Source: Herbaspirillum sp. ST 5-3 (GTDB taxonomy: Bacteria > Pseudomonadota > Gammaproteobacteria > Burkholderiales > Burkholderiaceae_D). Taken from it: DNA of 64,000 nt. A program made the translations under genes and the position numbers. Of the stretch, positions 9,490-16,929 are shown in pieces. Numbering within the stretch: position 1 is the stretch's first letter; each line of letters begins with the position of its first letter. The notes under the pieces were generated by a model. It had not been told where the DNA came from. It ran no database searches and saw only the letters and a program-made list of their open reading frames with translations. The stretch lies in the NCBI RefSeq assembly GCF_004804275.1, contig NZ_STGI01000005.1:186001-250000 (forward strand). The letters are read 5' to 3'.

Positions 9490-10836
9490 TTATCGTGACC
9501 AGGCGGTGCCGCCGTACGCAACAGGACCGGTCGTATTGGTCGTATTGAAGATATAGCCGGCCTCGTTGGCACCCGCTCCGCCCAGATACCCACGAATATT
9601 GGCGTTCGAGCTTGCGGCCGTACTGATCAGCTCGCCCCCGGCCGTCACCCCGCCCTGTGCATTTACCCTGACTGTCGTGCTGTCTGGAGCAACCACCGTG
9701 AGGCTGGTGGAGAAGGCACTCGTCGCAAAATCAACGGCCAGGCGCGCATCCTGAACGCTTGCCGCAACTGCCGTTTGATTGGGCTTGCGGATAAACGCTT
9801 CGCTGCTACCCAGTGCAAATTCAGCACGCCCTTCCTGCGGCTTCACAAATTCGGTGTCTTTCACCCGGGCGATCATGTATGGGCCAATGATCTTGTACTG
9901 GGCATACGCACCGCCTTTGATCTTGGCCAGGAACTCGGAATCCGGAGTGAGGTTGGCGACAGCCTGCCACCTTCCCCACAATACCTCGGGCGGACGGGGC
10001 ACCGGGTTTTCAGTTGGAGGCGTTGACGGCCCCTCGACGATTGGTGGCTGCGGTGGGGTGGGCGGCTCCGTAACCGGCGTTTCTGCCGGCGGCAACTGGT
10101 TTCCGGCAAGAATGTCGCTACTCTTCTTGGCTTCCAGGCTAACGTCAGTTGCCGTATGCGGCGTAGAAGCGGCGGCCTTGCTTACCGGCTCGTCGTTACG
10201 CGGCGGAGCAACCAGATCGGGCGAATTGCCATTGCTGCGCAACAGCCGGGGCGCATCCTGCCCTTTCTGAATTTGCAAGAGCTGGCCGGTCTGCTCGGCG
10301 AATAATTCGCGGCTGTTGCCACCTTCGCAAGGCCCGCCGCCCTCCGGCCCGCATGCAGCACTAAAACCGCTCACCACAACACCGCCTGAAATGACGGCTA
10401 CGCGGGAGGTTTGCTGATCGGTAAATACGGTGAAATCGGTTCCACGCACGCCAATGGCGGCGACCGGGGTGTTGAAGCGGAAATTTTGACGCGCTTTCTT
10501 GACAGCCTGGCCGGAAATCGTCCGTGCGACACCACTGAGCAGTTCCAGCTTGACTCGGGTATTCTCCGGCTTCTTCGTATCGACGTGGTAAGTGACGATA
10601 CGAGCGCGACTGCCCGGGCGCAGAATCAGGAAGCCATTGTCGACGGTCTTCATATATATATAGCCGTCGGCACCAGTCACGAATTCCGCCCCTTCCTGAA
10701 TCGCATCACCGAGCGAGACCTGCCGATTATCAACCTGTACCTGGCCTGTGACAAAAACGACATGTCCCGCCTCTCCTGCCTGAACAAGGCTTGAGGCAAA
10801 TAACAGACCAATGGTGGCAATTAATCGACGCAACAT
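9490..10836 (-). CDS. Exported FecR-domain protein
   Basis: The 448-residue protein has a signal peptide (LIATIGLLFASSLVQA) and a FecR domain over about residues 24-150, with GDAIQEGAEFVTG, LRPGSRARI and TPVAAIGVRGTDFTV. A Pro-rich linker (about 245-290) and an unassigned Gly/Ala-rich C-terminal domain follow. Many stand-alone FecR proteins act in the periplasm as ligand-responsive partners of signalling or secretion systems. There is no sigma factor beside this one; its divergent neighbour is a CHASE2 adenylate cyclase, so it may feed that sensor, which is inference. AGGAG lies about 8 bases before the ATG and the promoter has a Crp box. Confidence 0.85.
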   Translation of the reverse strand: MLRRLIATIGLLFASSLVQAGEAGHVVFVTGQVQVDNRQVSLGDAIQEGAEFVTGADGYIYMKTVDNGFLILRPGSRARIVTYHVDTKKPENTRVKLELLSGVARTISGQAVKKARQNFRFNTPVAAIGVRGTDFTVFTDQQTSRVAVISGGVVVSGFSAACGPEGGGPCEGGNSRELFAEQTGQLLQIQKGQDAPRLLRSNGNSPDLVAPPRNDEPVSKAAASTPHTATDVSLEAKKSSDILAGNQLPPAETPVTEPPTPPQPPIVEGPSTPPTENPVPRPPEVLWGRWQAVANLTPDSEFLAKIKGGAYAQYKIIGPYMIARVKDTEFVKPQEGRAEFALGSSEAFIRKPNQTAVAASVQDARLAVDFATSAFSTSLTVVAPDSTTVRVNAQGGVTAGGELISTAASSNANIRGYLGGAGANEAGYIFNTTNTTGPVAYGGTAWSR

Positions 10837-10856
10837 GGGACTTCTCCTGATGAGCC

Positions 10857-10898
10857 ATTATGTGCTTTCAAGCACTACTTTCTGTGATGGCGATCACA
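10857..10898 (-). promoter_or_regulatory. Crp box and -10 of fecR
   Basis: The box at 10883-10898 is TGTGA-TGGCGA-TCACA. A CATAAT -10 lies at 10862-10857 on the minus strand, so the start site would be near 10850 and the box centre at about -40.5, the same geometry as at the exporter operon. Confidence 0.75.
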
Positions 10899-11195
10899 TT
10901 TTACCCCGAGAAAGGCGTATCGTTGTATTTTCATACCTTTGGGGAAATGCCGCGACCGCCAGAACCTTCGGCAATCGACATCTCGGTAAATTCGGGCGAA
11001 CAAGATATGGCGCTTTTGATTAGGCGATCGGCCGCCACCCCAATCTATGGCGTGCCGCCTATAAAGAACATGGGATAGTCCTACAGGAAACATGGCGTTA
11101 TACTTCCCGGCTACAATTTAATGCATCTACGGCCCCCTGGCGTGCCTGTCTGTGTTCCCTGTCACAGTTCCGATAAAGCAAGCGACTAATTCCGC
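10899..11195. promoter_or_regulatory. Divergent fecR/cyclase intergenic region with an imperfect Crp box
   Basis: No gene is supported. A plus-strand TACAAT (11112-11117) could be the -10 of the cyclase operon. TGTGT-TCCCTG-TCACA (11151-11166) is a Crp-like box with one mismatch. It would lie downstream of that start site, a position suited to repression. The 15-mer AACAAGATATGGCGC at 10999-11013 recurs before the vanZ-like gene. Confidence 0.4.
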
Positions 11196-13019
11196 ATGAA
11201 TTTTCCGACAGTTGCCGCAATGCGCTTCATGATCGCGCTGATCGCGGTTCTTTTGACGGTCTGGTCGGAATGGTTCCCCGCGCCGATGCACTCTTATTTT
11301 GCGGACGAATGGCTGCGTGACCACTTCGTCCGCTCCCAGGCTTCCGCAGTTCCGGAATCCCGCATCGCAATCATCGATATCGACGAGGCCAGCCTGGCGA
11401 CGGTTGGCCCCTGGCCGTGGCCAAGGAATCGCATCGCCGACCTGCTTGAAAAACTCATCGGCGAGTACGGTGCACGCGGCGTTGCTCTCGACCTCGTTTT
11501 TCCGGAACGAGCCGATGCCGAGGGTGACATGCGACTGGCAATGCTGGCACAGCATGGACCTGTCGTATTGGCTCAGGCGTTCGACTACGTTCAGCGCTCG
11601 TCCGCTGTACGTGTCGGCCAGATTGCCGGGGGAACCACCGCAATTGCGGAAGGGAAGATGGCGGTTGCGACCGGTTTTATCGGCAATCACGCAGGACTGG
11701 CGGAAGCCCGTCATGTTGGCAATATCGGTTTCATCCCGGACGATGACGGAACGATCCGCCGCTTGCCGATGATGACACTCTTTGACGGGCGCGCATATCC
11801 GACCTTGTCCAAGGCCTTGCTGGACTGTTGTGGAAACCCGGATGAAATCCGCATGCCTGAAGCGGTGGGCGACTTTCGGCGCGTTCCCTTTCCTCGCGAT
11901 TGGTCGGCATATACAGTGGTGCCGGCCATCAATATCTTGAACGGTTCAGCGCCTGTTACAGCAATCAATGGACGGCTGGTCATTGTCGGTTCGTCATCGC
12001 TTGGGTTGACCGACCGCGTTGCGACGCCGCTGAGCGCATCCACTGCGGGCATGCTGGTTCATGCGGCAGCGCTCTCTGCGTTCCTTGATGTATCGGCCGG
12101 ACATGCGCCGGCGGTCTGGCCCGGGCAATGGCTCGCAACGGGATTTGTGATACTGGTTGCATTGCTCGCTGCCTACACATTTCCACGACTGTCGGCAGTA
12201 GCAAACGTCGGTTTATTGATGACCGCGTCAATCGCTTGGCTCGGATTGGCCTATTGGATTGCGCCACATGATGCCCGATTTGCGACTTCCGGACCGCTGG
12301 TATCGAATCTCTTCCTGCTGGCGGTCGCAGTTCCATTGGACTGGCAGCTCGCACAGCGAAAATCGCGTCAATTGCTCGGAACACTCCGTCAATATGTGGC
12401 AAAGGCCGTCGTGGACGAACTCCTTCGTCGCGACCTGAAAGATCCATTGACGCCGCAGCGCCTGAACGTTACGACGCTGATTGCGGATATGCAGGGTTAC
12501 ACCGGCCAGGTCGAATCACTTTCCATGGAAGAAGCCGCGCAGTTGACGCGTGACTTTCTCGCTTGCCTGACGCGGCCTGTTCTCGACAAGCATGGGACAT
12601 TGGACAAGTTTACCGGCGACGGCCTTGTTGCTTTTTGGGGAGCCCCCTTGCCCGTCGACGACCACGCGGACCTGGCACTGGACGCTGCACAGGAAATCGT
12701 GCAGGAAGTACAACGCTTCAGTGCCATCCGCGAACAGGAGGGCAAACCGCCTCTGCGCGTGCGAATCGGCATCGAAAGCGGAATTGCCATGGCAGGAGAC
12801 TTCGGCACGACCTCGCGCAGCATCTACACCGCCGTGGGCGACAGCGTGAACGTCGCCTCGCGGCTGGAGCAACTGGCACGCGAATTCCCGCATGACATCA
12901 TTGTCGGCCAAGGCACAGTCAGCCGGGCCAAGCGCCACCGTTTCAAGTTCCTCGGCGAGAAACTATTGCGGGGGAAAGAGCATCCGACCATGCTGTACAC
13001 GGTGGAGCTGGTCGCATGA
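11196..13019 (+). CDS. CHASE2-domain class III adenylate cyclase
   Basis: The protein makes cAMP from ATP in response to a periplasmic signal. A first membrane segment (about 5-22) is followed by a CHASE2 sensor domain to about residue 300, three membrane segments (about 305-385), and a class III cyclase domain (about 425-600). Catalytic features are visible: metal-binding Asp in LIADMQGYT and FTGDG, the adenine-selecting Lys in DKFTGDG, and the Asn/Arg pair in NVASRLEQL. The YTAVGDSVN segment is of adenylate rather than guanylate cyclase type. No clear Shine-Dalgarno is seen. The stop overlaps the next start (ATGA), so the TPR/barrel protein is translationally coupled. The Crp regulator three genes on is the likely cAMP receptor. 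Confidence 0.9.
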   Translation: MNFPTVAAMRFMIALIAVLLTVWSEWFPAPMHSYFADEWLRDHFVRSQASAVPESRIAIIDIDEASLATVGPWPWPRNRIADLLEKLIGEYGARGVALDLVFPERADAEGDMRLAMLAQHGPVVLAQAFDYVQRSSAVRVGQIAGGTTAIAEGKMAVATGFIGNHAGLAEARHVGNIGFIPDDDGTIRRLPMMTLFDGRAYPTLSKALLDCCGNPDEIRMPEAVGDFRRVPFPRDWSAYTVVPAINILNGSAPVTAINGRLVIVGSSSLGLTDRVATPLSASTAGMLVHAAALSAFLDVSAGHAPAVWPGQWLATGFVILVALLAAYTFPRLSAVANVGLLMTASIAWLGLAYWIAPHDARFATSGPLVSNLFLLAVAVPLDWQLAQRKSRQLLGTLRQYVAKAVVDELLRRDLKDPLTPQRLNVTTLIADMQGYTGQVESLSMEEAAQLTRDFLACLTRPVLDKHGTLDKFTGDGLVAFWGAPLPVDDHADLALDAAQEIVQEVQRFSAIREQEGKPPLRVRIGIESGIAMAGDFGTTSRSIYTAVGDSVNVASRLEQLAREFPHDIIVGQGTVSRAKRHRFKFLGEKLLRGKEHPTMLYTVELVA

Positions 13020-14266
13020 GACGAACCGCCTGGATTGCCTTGCGCATTTTCCCCATCGTTCTGGTGTTTTGCGCATCTGTATTTTGTGCGCCCGCAATGG
13101 CCGGGGATACCCGGCTTGCCCAGCAGGACTTGTACCTCGATGCATTACACTCGATCAGTGAAGGCCGCGCGAATGATGCCAGCGATGCCTTGACACGCAT
13201 GATCGAGCTCGAGCCGCAGCATGCAGGGGCATGGCTCGATCTGGCAATCATTCAATGCGAACTGGGGCATGCGGCCGAGGCCGAGCGCCTGTTCGAGGCG
13301 ATCGAATCGCGTTTCTCGCCTCCGCCGGGCATTCAGGAAGTGATCAACCGTCATCGAGCCGAAGGATGCAAGGGCTGGCAGCCGCGCAGCCAGTTTTCCA
13401 TGGCGCTTGCGAGAGGTATCGACAGCAACGTCAACCAAGGCGCAAGCAGTCCCAACTTCAGCATAGGAAGTGGAGCATCGCGCCTCGACTTGCAGTTGGC
13501 GCCCGAGTTCCTGCCGCAACACGATCAGTACACGCTGCTTTCGGCCGATTATGCGCGCGACCTCACCCAGAACGGCAGCGTCGGTTTCGTGCAGTTGCGC
13601 GCACGTGAAAACGACACGCTCACTCGCTATAACACGAGGTCGCTGCGTTTTGGCGTCGAACATCCCTGGCGCGTCGGTAACTGGGGCCTGAGGGGCACGG
13701 CTTCATTCAGTTTCCTGACACTGGGAAGTCAGTTATATCAAAAGCAAGCACAGGTCCAGGCGCGTCTGACGCCGCCACTTCCTGCCTCCGAACGCTTTCG
13801 CTTTAGCTTCCTGACAAGTTTGAGCCGTGTTCAGTACTCAACCCTGGTGAATTTCGATTCCAACACGATTGAGACGGGCGGCGTCCTGAGTTATCAGGCC
13901 GGGAAAACACTGACACAGGCGAGTGCTGGTTACTTGTCGGACCAGGGAGGTTCCGGACGGCTCGGTGGCGACCGACAGGGTTGGTTCGCCAATGTACAGA
14001 CACAAGTTCGCCTGCCTCACGACATGACTGGGGAACTGGGATGGAGCCGCCAGCGCTGGCTCAACGATTCTGCCTATTCGCCAGGTTTGATTGACCAGGT
14101 TCGACGTCAGGACACACAATTGTGGCGCGCGGCCATAACCGTCCCGATAAAACCACAACATGAGGTTCTTATTGAGCTACGAGAAGTAAGGAATAACGAG
14201 AATATTTCGATTTTTCAATATAATAGCCACCTATTACAGGTCAGCTGGCGGTGGCAAAGCTTCTAG
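13016..14266 (+). CDS. TPR-containing probable outer-membrane beta-barrel protein
   Basis: The 416-residue protein has a signal peptide (FPIVLVFCASVFCAPAMA) and two or so TPR-like helices (about 30-105, with AGAWLDLAIIQCELGHAAEAERLF). From about residue 130 it has many alternating beta-strands, and it ends WRWQSF with the C-terminal Phe typical of outer-membrane barrels. This layout recalls Slam/DUF560-type surface assembly factors, but I cannot confirm that family. Its start overlaps the cyclase stop by four bases, so the two are made together. A role in placing or sensing the secreted surface protein is possible but inferred. Confidence 0.65.
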   Translation: MRRTAWIALRIFPIVLVFCASVFCAPAMAGDTRLAQQDLYLDALHSISEGRANDASDALTRMIELEPQHAGAWLDLAIIQCELGHAAEAERLFEAIESRFSPPPGIQEVINRHRAEGCKGWQPRSQFSMALARGIDSNVNQGASSPNFSIGSGASRLDLQLAPEFLPQHDQYTLLSADYARDLTQNGSVGFVQLRARENDTLTRYNTRSLRFGVEHPWRVGNWGLRGTASFSFLTLGSQLYQKQAQVQARLTPPLPASERFRFSFLTSLSRVQYSTLVNFDSNTIETGGVLSYQAGKTLTQASAGYLSDQGGSGRLGGDRQGWFANVQTQVRLPHDMTGELGWSRQRWLNDSAYSPGLIDQVRRQDTQLWRAAITVPIKPQHEVLIELREVRNNENISIFQYNSHLLQVSWRWQSF

Positions 14267-14339
14267 CGCCGAAACAAGATATGGCGCAACCAATCATGCG
14301 CGCCGTGACAAGGCATGACAGGATTATTCGGGATTAGGC

Positions 14340-14666
14340 ATGGTGTGGGAGCTGGTATTTTTCTTGGTCGGGACCGTCGCGATTTCTGCAGGGTGCCTGG
14401 TTCCCGCAAGTTGGCTCCCTACTCTCCCCAACGATAAGCTGCTCCATTTCCTGGCATACGGCGGCATGGCATTGCTGGCCGGTCGCATTGCGCAGTCCAG
14501 TACTGAATTCGCAACTTGGTTGATCGGCCTGTTCGTGGCGGGCTGGGCAATCGAATGCCTTCAACAGCTCGTGCCGGGACGAAAATTCTGCTGGCGCGAT
14601 CTTGCGGCTAATACTGCCGGCATTGTAGCAGCGGGCTTGCTCTCGCATTTTCTGTTCGGCACATGA
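14340..14666 (+). CDS. VanZ-like family membrane protein
   Basis: The 108-residue protein has about three to four membrane segments. It carries VanZ-like signatures: NDKLLHFLAYGGMA near residue 31, then ECLQQLVPGR and DLAANTAG. VanZ-like proteins are linked to cell-envelope and teicoplanin phenotypes in some bacteria, but most have no known biochemical role. It sits between the cyclase pair and the Crp gene. The start region has no strong ribosome site, and a copy of the 15-mer AACAAGATATGGCGC lies 53 bases before it (14273-14287). Confidence 0.75.
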   Translation: MVWELVFFLVGTVAISAGCLVPASWLPTLPNDKLLHFLAYGGMALLAGRIAQSSTEFATWLIGLFVAGWAIECLQQLVPGRKFCWRDLAANTAGIVAAGLLSHFLFGT

Positions 14667-14718
14667 ATTTGTTGAGTATCTTGTTTTCTCATTCACTGAA
14701 GCCTCGGAGCAAGAACTG

Positions 14719-15504
14719 ATGACGTTGGAAAAAAAGGAGCGTCCCGGTTTGAAGTCGAGCGATTTGGCGCAGGAAGCGGCGGAACTGGAGACATTGCCTG
14801 GCACGGAGGACGAACTCCAGCCTAAAAAGGTCAATATCAAGATTCACCTTCGCAAGATTCCGCTGCTCGCCAATCTGACCGAAGAGGAAATGACGAGAGT
14901 GAAGGCGGATCTGCGCATCCGTCAGTACGCGCGGCGCGAAATCGTGCTGCAGAAGGGCGGAACGGGTGATAGTCTGCTGTTCCTGCTTTCGGGCCAGCTC
15001 CAGGTAATCGACATTACCGAAGACGGCCGCGCAATCGGCTTGAGAATTTTGACGCCGGGCGATTTTTTCGGCGAGATTGCCGTTATCAACGGGTCCAAAC
15101 GTTCCGCTTCCGTGGTTGCGCTGACGTCAGTACTGGTCGCCCTCCTCCCGAGCGCAACCGCTCTGCATCTGTTCTCTCATTCGCCATCGGTGGCGAACCT
15201 GATGCTGCGCCACTTGGCGCAGAAGATTCAGCGCGATTCTGAGTTCCGCGCTTTGCTCAGCATCCACAATACGGCCAAGCGCATTTACACCTTCCTGGCA
15301 CTGCTAAAGAAAAAAGAAGCCGACAACCTGGAGGTCGTGGAAAACCTGCCTACCCATCAGGACATCGCGAACATGATCAATACGAGCCGGGAAACGGTGA
15401 CGCGAACCATCCTGACCTTGGTGAATCAAGGCATCGTCAAGAAGGATTCTCATCGCTTGATCATCGTCAACCCTGATGCCTTGCAAAAATTGGTGCAAAG
15501 CTAA
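14719..15504 (+). CDS. Crp/Fnr-family cAMP-responsive transcription regulator
   Basis: The 261-residue protein has an N-terminal extension of about 45 residues, then a cyclic-nucleotide domain and a winged helix. The phosphate-binding cassette reads FGEIAVINGSKRSASV, with Glu119, Arg128 and Ser129 matching cAMP contacts of E. coli CRP. The recognition helix TSRETVTR keeps the Arg, Glu and Arg (224, 225, 229) that contact TGTGA half-sites in CRP. It has no Fnr-type N-terminal cysteine cluster. The nearby TGTGA-N6-TCACA boxes and the adenylate cyclase make it the probable receiver of a local cAMP signal. A GGAG ribosome site precedes the ATG. Confidence 0.92.
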   Translation: MTLEKKERPGLKSSDLAQEAAELETLPGTEDELQPKKVNIKIHLRKIPLLANLTEEEMTRVKADLRIRQYARREIVLQKGGTGDSLLFLLSGQLQVIDITEDGRAIGLRILTPGDFFGEIAVINGSKRSASVVALTSVLVALLPSATALHLFSHSPSVANLMLRHLAQKIQRDSEFRALLSIHNTAKRIYTFLALLKKKEADNLEVVENLPTHQDIANMINTSRETVTRTILTLVNQGIVKKDSHRLIIVNPDALQKLVQS

Positions 15505-15525
15505 AGCATCGCAAGTCCTCTGCGC

Positions 15526-15531
15526 TATAAT
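15526..15531 (+). promoter_or_regulatory. Possible -10 of the glycan operon
   Basis: A perfect TATAAT lies 163 bases before the first methyltransferase of the glycan block, just after the crp stop. The matching -35 is weak. It would give a leader of about 160 bases in which I see no clear structure. Confidence 0.35.
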
Positions 15532-15693
15532 CAAGCGTTTTTCATTGGCACAAAAATAACGAATTCCCCGGCGCAGCGCGTCCCGGATTCCGACACGAAC
15601 AGCGCTCGGTATTGGGGGCGGCGTGCGCCGCGCGAATCTCAATGGCAAGAACATGCTTGCCATCGCAGCAAATTTCTCCCAAGCTCAATTCCA

Positions 15694-16929
15694 ATGAACG
15701 ATTTGTTCTACAAAGCCTACGAAGACCGCCATCGCGGTTCACGCGAATTGATCCTCTCGCGTTTGCGTGCCTACATTCCCTTCCTCAAACCTTTGGCCGC
15801 CCTCTACCAGCCCGCCGACGCCATCGATCTGGGATGCGGTCGCGGAGAATGGCTGGAATTATTGGGAAAAGCCGGGTTTGAAGCCACGGGCGCCGATCTC
15901 GACGAAGGCATGCTGGCCGAATGCCGTGCGCGTGGATTGAACGCGCAGCGGGCAGACGCTCTGGATGTCCTGCGCGCAATGCCCGACAATAGCAAGGCGC
16001 TAGTATCGGCATTTCATGTTGTCGAACATATGCCTTTCAACGAGGTGCGCCTGCTCGTGCAGGAAGGACTGCGCGTCCTGAAGCCGGGCGGCTTGCTGAT
16101 TCTGGAGACACCGAACTCGGAAAACCTGATGGTCGGTGCTTACGAGTTTTACAAGGATCCTTCGCATACCCGTCCTGTTCCCTGGGAATTGCTTCAATTC
16201 GTGGTGGAGCACGCCGGCTTTCAGCGCAACGTCATCATGCGCCTGCAGGAACGCCCAGAGCTGCGCAGCGGTTTGAACATCCGTCTGATCAACGTACTCA
16301 AAGACGTCAGCCCTGACTATGCGGTAGTGGCGCAAAAAAACGCAGGCAGCGAGACCCTGTCGGTGTTCGATCATGCGTTCAGCTTCAACTATGGCCTGTC
16401 TCTGGAATCGCTTGCGCAACGTTATGACTCGCAGATCAACAACCGGATAGCGGAAGCCAAACTCGCGGTGGAACGCACGGACGCCCGTCAGGCGCAGGAT
16501 CTCCAGCAAGCATACGGCCGCATTGCTCAGCTTGAGGAACGTCTGGCGCGTCTTGAGGGGCAGGTGCACGCGGTGTTTAGCAGTCGCTCTTGGCGCGTCA
16601 CAGCGCCGCTACGCTTTGTCGTCAGCGGCCTTGTCCGGATCAAGACGGCTGTCCGCGCAAGCCGGTTTGTCAGCGGCAGCAAACGACGCATCAAGTCTGG
16701 CTTGCGCCGGCTTGGACAAACAGTGCAGCGCCAGCCGCACCTGCGGCAGGCTGCGCTCGATATACTTAACCGAATGCCGGGCCTCAAGCGACGCCTGCAC
16801 GGCATCGTGTATGCTGCGGGCGATACGACGGTCGTGACACAGACAGAAAGGGAGCCTGAATATCTTGGCCCGCGTGCGACGCAAATATATACGGAGCTCA
16901 GGAAAATCATGGGCCGGGAAACAAGCTGA
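15694..16929 (+). CDS. SAM-dependent methyltransferase with C-terminal coiled coil
   Basis: The 411-residue protein has an N-terminal class I methyltransferase domain (about 40-190). DLGCGRGEWLELL binds SAM, VEHMPF is motif IV, and LKPGGLLILETPN follows. After a linker comes a coiled coil (about 245-290, VERTDARQAQDLQQAYGR onward) and a basic tail. Methyltransferases of this layout cap or regulate O-polysaccharide chains in some systems (WbdD-like logic), but that role is inferred. It opens a row of tightly spaced glycan genes and overlaps the next gene by one base (TGATG). No good ribosome site is seen. Confidence 0.8.
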   Translation: MNDLFYKAYEDRHRGSRELILSRLRAYIPFLKPLAALYQPADAIDLGCGRGEWLELLGKAGFEATGADLDEGMLAECRARGLNAQRADALDVLRAMPDNSKALVSAFHVVEHMPFNEVRLLVQEGLRVLKPGGLLILETPNSENLMVGAYEFYKDPSHTRPVPWELLQFVVEHAGFQRNVIMRLQERPELRSGLNIRLINVLKDVSPDYAVVAQKNAGSETLSVFDHAFSFNYGLSLESLAQRYDSQINNRIAEAKLAVERTDARQAQDLQQAYGRIAQLEERLARLEGQVHAVFSSRSWRVTAPLRFVVSGLVRIKTAVRASRFVSGSKRRIKSGLRRLGQTVQRQPHLRQAALDILNRMPGLKRRLHGIVYAAGDTTVVTQTEREPEYLGPRATQIYTELRKIMGRETS

